Assembly (NCBI RefSeq): GCF_963678635.1
Contig: NC_087068.1
Coordinates: 40,941,649-41,005,648, forward strand
Length of the DNA stretch: 64,000 nt
Origin: Symsagittifera roscoffensis
Lineage: Eukaryota; Xenacoelomorpha; Acoela; Convolutidae
Direction: 5' to 3'
Shown: piece by piece, positions 44,676 to 56,217 of the stretch
How positions within the stretch are numbered: the stretch's first letter is position 1
Layout of the letters: each line of letters begins with the position of its first letter
Translations under genes and position numbers: made by a program
The notes under the pieces: model-generated
What the model saw: the letters and a program-made list of their open reading frames with translations, nothing else
Database searches by the model: none
What the model was told of the DNA's origin: nothing

Positions 44676-45390
44676 CAGGGGCGGATTTAGCGGGCGGGGC
44701 GTTGTTGGGGGAGGCCTATTTACTTCAGGGAATCGACCCCCTCACTCCTTTGGTATTATTTTATGACTTCTATGTTAGGCCGACCAAACCTAAAATTTTT
44801 CTAAAGACGCCATCGGCGCCAGTATATACCTATTGTAAAGGGGGACGCGCGCCGAAAAAAAAGCAATTATTTGGTCAAAATTATAGGGTCTTCATAGTAG
44901 CCTAGTGAGTGCTCGTGAAATCGAAAATCAATTTGGTCAACCTGAAAAAAACCTTCGAGAAAATCCTAGATCCGCCCATAATATTTAACTTCAACGGATC
45001 ATGTTAACTATTCCCCCCCCCCTATGGTACCTTGTAAAGATTCTCCCCCCAAAAAAAACACATTTCGGCTGTTTAATTGATAAAGTTCATTTTTGCTCAA
45101 CTATATTGGTTTTGTATTTCTCAGAAATATGTTCTGTCGCATTCCTATTGCTTGACGTTATTTCAATAAATTTCATCCAAACCTTGTTAACTATTTCCCC
45201 TCTTTTTTGGCCTGTTTTTCAAAATTTTGCCTGCGGCGCAGAAATTTCGGCCAAAACAGGGTCTTTTTAGTCCTTTGGGAGAGCTCGGAAAATCAATTTT
45301 TTGTTCGACCTAAAAAAAAAAGGTCGACACAAAATTTCCGAAAATTTTTTAAAAATCCGCCCCCTCGAGAAAATCCTAGATCCGCCCCTG
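44676..45390. mobile_element. hAT-like MITE family D, rearranged
   Basis: The left end CAGGGGCGGATTTAG and the right end CTAGATCCGCCCCTG are inverted. The interior shares CGGCGCCA, GCGCGCGCCGAAAAAA and GGGAGAGCTCGGAAAATCAA with the copy at 50,566. A second right-end-like word at 44,962-44,975 and a family E left end at about 44,996 show that it is composite. No target duplication matches. Confidence 0.65.
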
Positions 45391-46238
45391 ATTTGAACCA
45401 TTACATTTAGCCTTATAACTCAATTCCTCTGAAAATCAAATTTTGATCTTAAGTGGTTTTTTGAACTTTTTTGATGATCATATCGCAAAACTCATTTCCG
45501 AAGTAATTTTAGTGCGTGAATTCACAAACCATCAACCATGGATGACATATCAAAGACAAGGAGCAGGAAGACTGACCACAAACAATAACCCTCCTAGTTT
45601 ATGGGGTGGGTATTATGTTCCCAAGAGTAATTTCTGTTCTTAAGAAAAAACTGTTTGGGATAATGAAGGCAAAAAAATCTGTATCACCTGAAATTGCAAT
45701 CTGAAGGGCACCTTGTCTACTTTGTAGACTCTTAAATCGTCTAAGTAAAAGTTCCTGTGTGATAAAAACAGGCATTCTGCAAAGGTATGGTATGAAACTT
45801 TTTCTCAAAAAATACTGTACCGGTTTTCGAAAAAGCTGTACGTATGGAAAGAAAAGACCGCCCAATTCCTTGCGCGCCTGCATTATCCCCTAGTCTCTTT
45901 ATACATTACCCCACTTTCTGCAAGCTTCAAAAAAGTTAGAAGGGGAATGGAGACAATGGGTTGTGGAAAGCTCCTCTGCATAAGCAGCTTTGACCTATTT
46001 TTCTTCTTGAAAATTTTTTCCTCCTTAACAGTTACGGCCATTTTTCCAGCCAATCTTTTAATAAGACTTCCTTTCGAAAACTGCTTTCCCATTTCTCAGA
46101 TTTTAGGCTTAAAAAAACAGGTTGTGTGACGATCTATTACACATATGGCTACACCCCAGAATTTTTCACAGCAAAAATAATGGCCCGTGGAGAAATCAAA
46201 TAATGATTGTTTGACCTTTTTGAAATATTTTCGTCTCG
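45051..46238 (+). repeat. 1,188-bp tandem duplication, unit 1
   Basis: Unit 1 is repeated immediately as 46,239-47,426 with only two differences that I could see (C at 45,191 against T at 46,379; C at 45,720 against T at 46,908). Both units begin in a run of eight A, so the junction may have formed at that homopolymer. Each unit carries the right end of a family D element, a complete exon of the large gene and part of the ~160-bp satellite. Confidence 0.95.
45513..45626 (+). CDS. Exon of the large gene, fourth module, copy 1
   Basis: The acceptor is AGTAATTTTAG and the donor GTAATT. Both borders are phase 1 and the length is 114 bases. The peptide is REFTNHQPWMTYQRQGAGRL then TTNNNPPSLWGGYYVPK, polar and aromatic with Asn/Pro. 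An alternative donor at 45,610 (GTATTA) would give a different phase and fits less well. The exon lies inside the 1,188-bp tandem duplication and is repeated at 46,701-46,814. Confidence 0.65.
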
Positions 46239-47426
46239 AAAAAAAACACATTTCGGCTGTTTAATTGATAAAGTTCATTTTTGCTCAACTATATTGGTTT
46301 TGTATTTCTCAGAAATATGTTCTGTCGCATTCCTATTGCTTGACGTTATTTCAATAAATTTCATCCAAACCTTGTTAATTATTTCCCCTCTTTTTTGGCC
46401 TGTTTTTCAAAATTTTGCCTGCGGCGCAGAAATTTCGGCCAAAACAGGGTCTTTTTAGTCCTTTGGGAGAGCTCGGAAAATCAATTTTTTGTTCGACCTA
46501 AAAAAAAAAGGTCGACACAAAATTTCCGAAAATTTTTTAAAAATCCGCCCCCTCGAGAAAATCCTAGATCCGCCCCTGATTTGAACCATTACATTTAGCC
46601 TTATAACTCAATTCCTCTGAAAATCAAATTTTGATCTTAAGTGGTTTTTTGAACTTTTTTGATGATCATATCGCAAAACTCATTTCCGAAGTAATTTTAG
46701 TGCGTGAATTCACAAACCATCAACCATGGATGACATATCAAAGACAAGGAGCAGGAAGACTGACCACAAACAATAACCCTCCTAGTTTATGGGGTGGGTA
46801 TTATGTTCCCAAGAGTAATTTCTGTTCTTAAGAAAAAACTGTTTGGGATAATGAAGGCAAAAAAATCTGTATCACCTGAAATTGCAATCTGAAGGGCACC
46901 TTGTCTATTTTGTAGACTCTTAAATCGTCTAAGTAAAAGTTCCTGTGTGATAAAAACAGGCATTCTGCAAAGGTATGGTATGAAACTTTTTCTCAAAAAA
47001 TACTGTACCGGTTTTCGAAAAAGCTGTACGTATGGAAAGAAAAGACCGCCCAATTCCTTGCGCGCCTGCATTATCCCCTAGTCTCTTTATACATTACCCC
47101 ACTTTCTGCAAGCTTCAAAAAAGTTAGAAGGGGAATGGAGACAATGGGTTGTGGAAAGCTCCTCTGCATAAGCAGCTTTGACCTATTTTTCTTCTTGAAA
47201 ATTTTTTCCTCCTTAACAGTTACGGCCATTTTTCCAGCCAATCTTTTAATAAGACTTCCTTTCGAAAACTGCTTTCCCATTTCTCAGATTTTAGGCTTAA
47301 AAAAACAGGTTGTGTGACGATCTATTACACATATGGCTACACCCCAGAATTTTTCACAGCAAAAATAATGGCCCGTGGAGAAATCAAATAATGATTGTTT
47401 GACCTTTTTGAAATATTTTCGTCTCG
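46239..47426 (+). repeat. 1,188-bp tandem duplication, unit 2
   Basis: The second unit of the duplication starting at 45,051. It ends at GTCTCG just before another short A-run at 47,427. Near identity implies a very recent event or an assembly artefact, for example two haplotypes joined in series. Confidence 0.95.
46701..46814 (+). CDS. Exon of the large gene, fourth module, copy 2
   Basis: It is identical in sequence and splice signals to 45,513-45,626. As a 114-base exon with phase-1 borders it can be included beside, or instead of, copy 1 without shifting the reading frame. Confidence 0.6.
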
Positions 47427-47429
47427 AAA

Positions 47430-48770
47430 AATATCAATTAAATTTGAGTTACCCCATATGTGCCTGCATAATCCCCTAGTCTTTTTTACTCTAACCCGTT
47501 TTCTTCAGCCTTCGAAAAGTCTGTAGGGAGAAAATGGAACCTTTGAAATTTACCATTTCGTCAAAACTTCCTTTCTATAACTGAGATTTTGTGTTCAATG
47601 AATAAAACAGGTTCTGGGAAAAAGCAGAAAAAGTTACGGAAAGGTCAAGTATTCAATTTATTCACCGCTTTGAATCTTTTGACGTTCCTTCTAAATTACC
47701 CTTCCCAAATTTGATGTTTTGGGTTCAATGGAGATAACAATTTGTGGGAAACTACCCTTTTCTAGAGAACAGGGAGCAAGTCATCGGAAAAGTCAAATTT
47801 CTGACTGTCTGACCGTTGTTTGAAACTTGATTTTCGTCAGAAACAACACTACGAAATCTAAGGTTTTGGTTTCAATAAAATGAAGAAATTTTTCAAGGTT
47901 TTGCTAAACAAGCCGCACTGGCCATTTTTTCACGATAACTTAAGGCCTCCTTGAAAGCTCTAAGTTTTGATGTTTTGACCGGTCTTATAAACTAAAAGCT
48001 ATTTCTCAATAACTTACGTCCCAAGTCTGACGTTTTGGGTTCAATGGGGGAGATTGTATTGTGAGAAACTTCTCTGTTTAAGCAGTTATACCCAATTTTT
48101 TTTTTTTTAATTTTGGCATTCGAAAAGGTCATATTAATGATTTTTAACGGTTTTTTGAAGCTCTTTAATTTTTCTCGGAAACTACTAAATTCTAGAATAT
48201 TCGTTTCAACCGGAAGCACAGGTTGTTTGAAGCACCCAAGCATAAACTTGGGTGACCAAATATGTTTCCACGAAAAGTTATGGTCCTCGAAAAAATCAGT
48301 TTTTTTTAATTAAAAAAAAATTTGACGTATCACAGAAATCAACTTCAAAATCTGAGATTTTGTATGAGTGAAGAGAACTTGAAGTGAGAAGCGCCCCATT
48401 TTAGCGACTATGCTCAAACTTTATCAAAAAATTATGAACTTCGTTAGGGTAGTTTTTCTCGGATTTTTGTTTCAATCGGCAAAACAATTTAAAATTTTTT
48501 TTTTCAAAACTAAAAACAAAATGTTAGGTTTTGGTTAAAAGAAAAAGGTTTGAGCAAAGCTCCACTGTATAAGCACCTACGTCCAAACTTTTAAACAAAA
48601 AAATCAAAAAGGTCCTTTTTGAAACCTTTGACTTTTCTTGAACACCTAGTCGAGTCTATCTTGTGTTTAATCGAGGCCAATTGTTGTAAGAAGCCTCCTC
48701 GCACAAACTGATGCACGTTTAACTTATTTTTAAATTATTATCTCCTTGAGTACAATCTAAATTTTTTAAA
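47430..48770. repeat. Degenerate ~160-bp satellite in an intron
   Basis: Diverged units recur with the core CCCAAATCTGAGATTTTGGG, TTCAATGG, ACAGGTTGTGAGAAGC, a CTGCATAAGC word and TTTTTGAAACT. Instances start near 47,580, 47,705, 47,850, 48,018, 48,185 and 48,345. The same family occurs within each 1,188-bp unit (about 45,925) and again at 62,970-64,000. No exon was found inside. Confidence 0.65.
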
Positions 48771-49895
48771 ATTTAGTCTTTGTTAATAAACCAAATAAAG
48801 TTTTCGGTGAATGCCAATTTTTGAAAAATTGAAATGACCCCAAATCAGTGAAAAAAAACCTCAAAAAAAACTAACTTTTGCTGGCTTCTTGATTGTTTTG
48901 CTGTACGCTTTGACACAAGAAATTATGCTGCTTTTCTTATAAGTTGTGAAGTTTTGAAAGTTTTTTGCATGAATAGAAAATATTACAAGAAATTTAATTA
49001 AAAAAACTGGGATACATGTTTTTTTTTTAAATTAGGGTTTTTGATGCAATGATTTTGCTGATAGATTTTTTCAAAGCAATACAATATCATCTGGAATCTT
49101 TTTCATGAATATTTTTTATTAAAAAACTACTATAATTGCAATTTTAAGTTCCTTTCGAATAAACGAAATCAGAAAACGAATCAAGTGCAGTCATTTCCAA
49201 ATTTTTTTCTTGAGCAAATGAGTGATAAGCCATTTCTCTAAGCTAAATACTTTCTATACAAAAAAGCAGCAACATTTTCGTGGGATATAGTGGGATATAA
49301 TTTTTTGGGCATTCCTTGGACAGAAATGTAAAGTGGGATTAAATTTTTGGGCATTCCTTGGACAGAAATGTAAATTCCTGCAAGGTCGAAACGGATAAAA
49401 ATCGGTTGTCTGCAGAAAAAAACACAGGTTGTAGATCTTTTGTAGTTTTTCTACAGTGAAACTACAATAGTGTGTGCTTTGCGTGATTTACATGGCGTTT
49501 TGTAAAGTGTAGAAAAAATCAAATAAATTTTCCTTGTGTCGATCTCTATTAAAAAGAGAAAAAAACGGAATATAATCAGGCCAGTATATGTTTAAACGTG
49601 TGCCTTACTATCTCCCCTTGTTCAAGTTTATTCAAGGTTTTATCTATGCATGTATAACGAAAGAAATTTTCCTGCCTAAGTTATATCGTAACTTGCAATG
49701 GTTAAGATTTTTTGTTGTGTTCTACTTTAGATTCAGAGTTTTAAAAAAAGCAACCCAAAAATGGAATGTTGTCAGGGTTCCTACATGTATTTCGAATTAT
49801 CCCTACAGTTATGAATGCCACAATCCTTTTGTTGTTTGAGATATGACAATTTTAGGATGAATTGAAATCCCAACATTGTAGTTGGTCACTGTGAG
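48771..49895. other. Intron stretch with a 47-bp direct repeat
   Basis: GGGATATAATTTTTTGGGCA and TTCCTTGGACAGAAATGTAA are repeated in variant form at about 49,293-49,372. An 83-codon frame at 49,588-49,839 is aromatic and basic with no recognised domain; I do not call it a gene. Confidence 0.4.
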
Positions 49896-50395
49896 GATAT
49901 TCTCAGGAGATCCAAATTGCAAATCTTGCGTCCAAATCCGACTGCTCAATTGATCTTAGTTTCAAAGATTTTAAATTTGAAAAACTTTCCAAATTTGAAG
50001 TTCTCATCTCTATAGTGAGGCTCTGTCAGGATACTCCCAGGGTTTGCAAATTTGGCCTCCCAATATGGCTGCTCAAATCCGTACAGTTTTTCAGATATGA
50101 CTTTTTTCATGGTATTTTCAAACAAATTAAAGAAATCTCTAACTTATTTTTTTTAAACTTGAAATTTTTAACCTTGTATTTGGGTCTTTCAGAGTATTCA
50201 GAGGTTGCGAATCTTGCCTCCAAATCTGATTGCTCAAATCCTAGTAGTTTTTTTAGCAATCCCAAATTTAAATTTTATTAAAAACTTGAAATTCTTAACC
50301 CTGTAATTGAAGCTGTCAAAATAATCTCAGAGGTGGCGAGTCTTGCCTCCAATTTTGAATGCTCAACTCTTGGTAGTTTTTGAGATATGACGTTT
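49896..50395. repeat. Second degenerate satellite, about 130-165 bp period
   Basis: Four diverged units share CAGAGGTTGCGAATCTTGCC, TCCAAATCTGATTGCTCAA and GTAGTTTTTGAGATATGAC. They begin near 49,896, 50,030, 50,193 and 50,322. Confidence 0.65.
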
Positions 50396-50565
50396 TTTTA
50401 TGTTTTTTTTTCAATTGGTTGTTTTTGAAAATTTGTTGTTTTTTGCTTTTACAGAAACTGGCAAAAAAACTCAGATAAAAGTGATTCTTATCTATGGAAG
50501 TCGAGTGCGTGATTTCGATTTTTTAAAATATATATTCGCAAACAGAAACAATCTAACCCCCACAT

Positions 50566-51253
50566 AGGGGCGGATTTAGGGGGGGGCGGGGGGGCGGACG
50601 TTCCCCCTCAGGGATTCGACACCCTGCCGACCCAAAGGGTCCCCTCTTTGGTACTTTTTAAGAAATCCACTTTTGGCCGACCGACCCTAAAATTTTTCTA
50701 AAGGTGCCTTCGGCGCCAATATATGCTAAATTTGAGGGGGAGTGCGCGCCAAAAAAACGCGACAATTTTTCAAAACGCGACAATTTGTTTTTTGTCAACT
50801 TTTTTCAAAAAGTGCCCAAAAACGGTTTTTTTTACTGTTTATTCAAAAATTTGACTGCGGCGCTGAAAATTAAGCCCAAAATACTATTTTGAAATATCCA
50901 TATTTTGTGACGGACCCTAAAAATTTTCTAAAGGCTCCAATTTATACTAATTTTGAGGGGGGAGCGCGCGCCGAAAAAACGCAATTTTTTTGGTCAAAAT
51001 TTTCCAAAAAGTGCCTAAAAACGCCTTTTTTGACATTTTTTTTTTCAAAAAATTGCCTGCGGTGCAGAAATTTTTGCCAAAATAGGGGCAAAACAGTGCT
51101 TTGGGAGAGCTCAAAAAATCAATTTGGTCGACCTAAAAAAAGGTCAAAATTTTCGATTTCTTTTTGAAAATCCGCCCCCTCCCCCCCGATCCGCCCCTGC
51201 CCCTACCCCTGCCCCTGCTCCCCCCCCGGCGGAAAATCCTAGATCCGCCCCTG
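50566..51253. mobile_element. hAT-like MITE family D, 688 bp, with target duplication
   Basis: The left end AGGGGCGGATTTAGG and the right end CCTAGATCCGCCCCTG are inverted. CCCCCACAT flanks both sides (50,557-50,565 and 51,254-51,262), which fits an 8-bp hAT duplication plus one ambiguous C. The interior holds two tandem copies of a CGGCGCC / GCGCGCGCCGAAAAAACGCA segment. A C-rich tract (51,176-51,235) of CCGCCCCTGCCCCTA type lies just inside the right end. Confidence 0.88.
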
Positions 51254-51569
51254 CCCCCACATGAAAAAAATTGAGAAATCTATGAGTAGTAAAAAATCAA
51301 AGTTTCGCTTACTATGGTAGTTTGCCTACTGGGATACTCACACAGTAGCCGGCTAAACCTGTTCTCAAAACTTAGATTTATGTTTATTTTGAGTCCAGTT
51401 GCAAAATTAATTTTTAGACCCTTTTTAGGTTCTTAAAAATCTGATTCTGCAATTTTTTATAACTTGAACCGAAAAAGTCCGTATTTTGGTTGATTGTTAA
51501 AACTTTTCAATTCATTTGAATTTTCTGAGAACACATTAACCCCATCTCAATCATGTCGTCTTTGCTTAG
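51254..51569. other. Intron stretch
   Basis: Nothing but the target duplication of the preceding element and a normal-looking acceptor tract before 51,570. Confidence 0.4.
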
Positions 51570-51713
51570 ATCAGACACCTGTTGGCCCAAGTTTTTCCCG
51601 GACGAGGCAACATCTGCAAGGATTTGACACTAACCCGTTAGCCTCGGTCGTCAACCTTGCCCAGCCTCAATCACCTCAACCAGCCCGAGGGCACAGTCTT
51701 TTCGACTTAAACC
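51570..51713 (+). CDS. Exon of the large gene, fifth module
   Basis: It follows the acceptor CTTTGCTTAG and enters in phase 1. It reads DQTPVGPSFSRTRQHLQGFD then Pro/Gln-rich QPQSPQPARGHSLFDLN. The donor is uncertain: GTGCTT after 51,713 gives 144 bases and GTCTTT after 51,695 gives 126, both phase 1. Composition is clearly protein-like in this frame (SRTRQHLQG). Confidence 0.65.
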
Positions 51714-51789
51714 GTGCTTTTTCTTGTGCCGAAATCTGATTTTATCACTAAAGCGCTCAAAAAATTGTTTTTTTTTAATGGCCTTTCAG

Positions 51790-51837
51790 CTTACGCTCCG
51801 AATCCCCCTCCCCCCCCCCCAGTGATTAGCCAAACTT
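51790..51837 (+). CDS. Short proline exon of the large gene (candidate)
   Basis: After the acceptor TTAATGGCCTTTCAG, the frame in phase 1 reads YAPNPPPPPPVISQT and meets a GTGAAA donor after 51,837 in phase 1, a 48-base exon. A donor at 51,822 (GTGATT) is possible but in phase 0. The 11-C run makes the exact length uncertain. Confidence 0.5.
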
Positions 51838-52359
51838 GTGAAATTATTAACTTGAATTTGGACTTTTTGAGCTTTTCAGATGTTTTTGGGAATCTTGAAT
51901 CAGAATTGGTTAATATTCTCTTGTTGAAAATAATCTTACGCCCCATGAGAAAATTAGTAAATGAACTACTAAGGGCTTTGTGTCAAGCACTGGCTTATGA
52001 TCGGTTGCAATAATGATTGGTTCAAATCAAAGTATCCCTTAAATATACCGCAAAAAATAATGAAAACTGATGAAATTTTGTTATGAAGTTCTGAAAGTTA
52101 TCACCCAAAAAAATTATAAATTTCGGATGATGCTCATTGGATCTTATTTCCGCCCTCATTTTTTTCTTCCAATATCATTTTACGCGAGGTCCGTCTTGGA
52201 AAAAGAGATCGAGGTACTTTTTCAGTACAGGTAGTATGCTCACTCTTACAAGAAAATAATTCCACCACCATCGCAGACTGAACGTGTTTTTGGGTGCTTG
52301 AGATACGTGTTATTACACTCATACATACAATTTTTTTGTTTGAAATGGTGAAAAATTAG
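51838..52359. other. Intron before the large exon
   Basis: AT-rich, with a 62-codon minus frame (52,134-52,322) of no recognised type. GTGAAAAATTAG forms the acceptor of the next exon. Confidence 0.45.
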
Positions 52360-55300
52360 CTCGGCTACGAGAACAAGCACTTGAAGGAGCTCCACCCTAC
52401 CAAATACATCAGGGCCAACTTTTGCCGATGCCAGATCCGTCTATCCATGGTCACCCAACCCGTGGTCGGTCAATCCAAGGCCGACCAACTACAGGTCAAG
52501 CAACCCACGGTCAACCATTTCAAGGTCAATTGAATCGAGGCCAGCCAATGCAAGATCAACAGGCGATGCAAGGTCAACCGATTATTGGGCAACCATTGAA
52601 CCAATCAGCAAGTTCATTGCATGGCTACAACCAGAGTTCCGATTCTGCTCCACCCGGGTTCAAGAGTTTTGATCAGGCCTCCTCAAGTAAGGACCCCTAC
52701 GCTAATTTTCAGTATGGTCAACCTTCTGTGCCATCCAGTGGAACGCCAGGTAATGTCGCCGCAGTGATAACACAAGAGCAAATGCAAGCAGTCCAAAGTA
52801 GAACAGTAAATGGCCAAACTCAGGTGCAGACGCATACGACTCCTGTGCGAACTACCGTACAAGTCAGGCCAGAGACCAACTTTGGAAATCAAGCTTCGCA
52901 AGGTCATATCTCAGGGCTCGGAGCATCTCAGCCAAGACAGATTCAACAGCTAATGATGACGAACAATTCATCGTCTCAGATGCCCCTGACGTCATCTCAG
53001 ATGCAATCAGCACTTCCCCCGATGCAACCTACTTCTCCCCAGACGCAACCGACCTCTCAGATGCATCCGACATCCTCTAAGATGCAGCAGGTATCTCCTC
53101 TGATACAACCGACATCTACGATGCAGCCGACATCAACTGCGTTACAAGGGGTACAACGGTCGAATCAGCCTAATCAAATAAAACAACGAGGTGCCTTAAG
53201 TACAACGAACATGGAAAATTTCCCTGCTCTGAGTTCTGAAAACCGCAATATAGGTCATAAGCGATCAATATCTGAGAGGCCTTCCTATCGATCTGTTGCG
53301 GCAAGCTTTTTAAACAAAGACACCCCGCAAAATAGAACCCCGGTTTCTTCAAACCAAACATCTGGTGCCACATCATCAACTGGCACCTCTGCTAATTCGC
53401 AGGTGTCTTCGAACAGATATACTCCCATTAATCGACCCGACAGCCATGGTTCTCAAACAATGAGCCCTTCACAGACGTTCAACGCACGAAATCAAAGAGC
53501 AGTTTCTCAAAATCCAGCAACTAGAAGCTCACATACTCAACCGTCAGCAGCTCAGAAACCGCCTGCAAAAAATCAGCGCGTAAAATCTAGACGAAGGCGC
53601 AATCAACAAATGCCAACAAGGAACACCTTTGACCACTTAGGAACAACTTTGAGTCCAACAATTGCGGAGTGCCCTTCCGAGGGGCAGACTCTGAACACCG
53701 TACAAGAATCACCTGCAGCGCCGGCACCACCTCAGCTGCACGCCGCATCCCTTCAGATGCAAACGACATCTCCGTTGAAGTCTCCGACACCACTTGTGCA
53801 GCATCCGACATCGCAAATGAATCAACCGACAGGACCTCAGATGCAAACGACTTCTCCGTTGAAGTCTCCGACACCACATGTGCAACATCCGACATCACCG
53901 CTGAATCAACCGACAGGACCTCAGATGCAAACTACTTCTCCGTTGAAGTCTCCGACACCACATGTGCAACATCCGACATCACCGCTTAAGCAACCGACAG
54001 GACTTCAGATGCAAACGACATCTCCGTTGAAGTCTCCGACACCACTTGTGCAGCATCCGACATCGCAAATGAATCAACCGACAGGACCTCAGATGCAAAC
54101 GACTTCTCTGTTGAAGTCTCCGACACCACATGTGCAACATCCGACATCACCGCTGAATCAACCGACAGGACCTCAGATGCAAACTGCTTCTCCGTTGAAG
54201 TCTCCGACACCACATGTGCAACATCCGACATCACCGCTTAAGCAACCGACAGGACTTCAGATGCACACGACATCTCCGTTGAAGTCTCCGACACCACATG
54301 TGCAACATCCGACATCACCGCTGAATCAACCGACAGGACCTCAGATGCAAACGACATCTCCGTTGAAGCCTCCAGCACCACCTGTGCAGCATCCGACATC
54401 ACCGCTCAAGCAACCGACAGGACTTCAGATGCAAACGACATCTCCGTTGAAGCCTCCGACACCACCTGTGCAACATCCGACATCACCGCTGAAGCAACCG
54501 ACAGGACCTCAGATGCAACCGCTATCAACCCTGCATGATGCATTCAGTACACCTCAATTGAGACATCGTAATCAGCTCGGAGCCCAAGTTCGATCTGTAT
54601 CCCATGAACCATACAACCCCTATTTTTCTGTTTCACCATCTGGACCCAGAAGAAGAGGATCGTATCCCCACCCAATGACAGATGGATTTGAAGCAACGTT
54701 TGCAGGCTCGAAAGTATACTATTCTCCTGGGAAACGAGAGACGGAAAGCCGACAAAGTGGAGAAATGCAAGGTTATGGTCAGAACCAGCATCCGTTTATG
54801 GCGCAAGAAACAGATTTTCAGGCTTTCCCTAATTTTAAACCTACGCAAGAATCGAATGCATTTTTATCCACAAAAATACAGCAGATGCCTCAGTTCTCAA
54901 ATTCTACACCCGAACGAAGAAGATCGATTGGCAATTTCGAAAACGGGATACAACAGACACCCGCTGATCAACATTTTCAGGTGTTTTCGAAATCTTCAGA
55001 AAGTATACCTGGCTCCTCGTCGCCATTTAGTCTTAGATCTTACATCGGAAACTCACCAGTTAGTGAACCACAATTTTCACCTCCGATTTCTTCGAATCAA
55101 TTCAACGTTCAAGCCCAGGAAAGCTCCGAATACCCAATGATGCAACAAGAGACTTCTACAATTGTACCAAATGAGAGCCCTGCAGTTCCTGATGATTTGA
55201 TGGCAGATTCAACTGCATGTCAGGAGACCTCTAGTAAGCAAAAGAAAAAGAGTAGGAGGAATAGAAAGATCAATGATGCAACACCGAATACCGACGGGTT

Positions 55301-55764
55301 CATTGCGCCGGCATTGCCACTTTCACCTGAAAGTAACGCAGAATCCAATATTACCAATACTACAGTCACTGCAAGTCATCAAATCACAACTCAAACTACT
55401 GTTACCAATGAGTTCCCAATAACGGAACAAGGAACATCTGAAAACACAAACGTTGAAGGTGATCAGAATCAAATTTCAGCTCCCGGAGAAGTTGGTGTCA
55501 GCGAGTCTACACAAGATGCAGTCAGTAGTAGTAAAAGTAAAAAGAAGAAGAACAAAAACATAAATAAAACAGCCTCTGCAATAAATTCGACCAATAATGA
55601 AGTTACTGTAGCGCCGGAACCTGCGAACCCGACCACTACAGTTCCCGTACCGGGCGCCCAGACTACTGCAAAACCCGTAGCTGACAACCAGGCGAAGACC
55701 ACTACATTTCCTCTGCCTGCAGCCATGACAATTTCCAGCTTGACCAGAGCAGGGAAGAAAAAAA
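52360..55764 (+). CDS. Large 3.4-kb exon of a low-complexity Gln/Pro/Ser/Thr-rich protein
   Basis: One uninterrupted frame of 1,135 codons runs from the acceptor GTGAAAAATTAG to a consensus GTAAGT donor, phase 1 at both ends. If the donor were skipped the frame would stop at 55,805. In order: GQP-type short repeats (about residues 25-75), MQPTS-type repeats (210-245), ENFPALSS followed by KRSISERPS (about 287-306), a basic RVKSRRRRNQQ segment (about 407), nine 28-residue repeats (464-715), RSVSHEP, RRRGSYP and RRRSIGN sites (about 738-856), and two lysine clusters (KQKKKSRRNRK and SKSKKKKNKN) near the end. The RxxS and RRxS sites suit basophilic kinases or 14-3-3, and the SP/TP repeats suit proline-directed kinases; these are motif-level inferences. 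No folded domain is recognised. Confidence 0.85.
53751..54506 (+). repeat. 84-bp (28-codon) tandem repeats in the large exon, nine units
   Basis: Nine exact-length 84-base units start at 53,751. Each begins with QMQTTSPLKSPTP (after P or L) and ends HPTSPLNQPTG or a variant. Units 1-3 and 4-6 are nearly the same trio (LVQ, HVQ with N, HVQ with K), so a 252-base trimer was duplicated. A truncated tenth unit follows. Other frames are also open across it (53,669-53,989 plus; 53,587-53,898 and 53,986-54,234 minus), as expected from a stop-free repeat. Confidence 0.95.
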
Positions 55765-56217
55765 GTAAGTGGCTTGCCTTTTTTTCTTCAAAATTCAAAA
55801 AATGAAAATGTATATAACAAAAAAGGTTCTTGTAATTGCTTCTTCTATCTAGAATAACTATCTGAGCGCTTAGGTGCACACTTAACAATTAGGTAAAGTT
55901 GTCAGGTTGACGGTCTAGCTTTACAAACAATTTTGATCAACTAAAAGTTAAACAGCTTTAAATTAAGTAACTACAACTTTTTTGTTACGTATGACATTTT
56001 TTTTGAATATTTGATCCAATGTATTGATTGCGCATCTAATAAACTAACAAAAAACACTTGGGGCAAGAAGATTTCACTTTGTGTAAAAACTGACGAGATA
56101 GAGTGTCCAACGGGGACCGTAACTTAAGCATAAATAAAAATGAGAAAAAATAACGTACATTTTGAAACAATTGAAAAATGGTTCAATTAAATATCAGCCA
56201 ATCAGATTCAATAATAC
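55765..56217. other. Intron start, left flank of the retrotransposon
   Basis: Begins with GTAAGT. AT-rich, with nothing recognised before the 5' LTR at 56,218. Confidence 0.5.

Noticed and set aside
45207-47317. Pairs of identical ORFs (for example 45,599-45,883 and 46,787-47,071 minus)
   Set aside because: Their identity comes from the 1,188-bp duplication, not from gene families. Apart from the exon, they are composed of transposon and satellite sequence.
49588-49839. 83-codon ORF with aromatic composition
   Set aside because: It lies in an intron of the inferred gene, has no acceptor or donor in a matching phase, and its peptide is not like the neighbouring modules.
53587-54234. Antisense and alternate-frame ORFs of 80-106 codons in the large exon
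   Set aside because: They follow from the stop-free 84-bp repeat, which stays open in other frames. The main frame is open for 1,135 codons with good splice borders.
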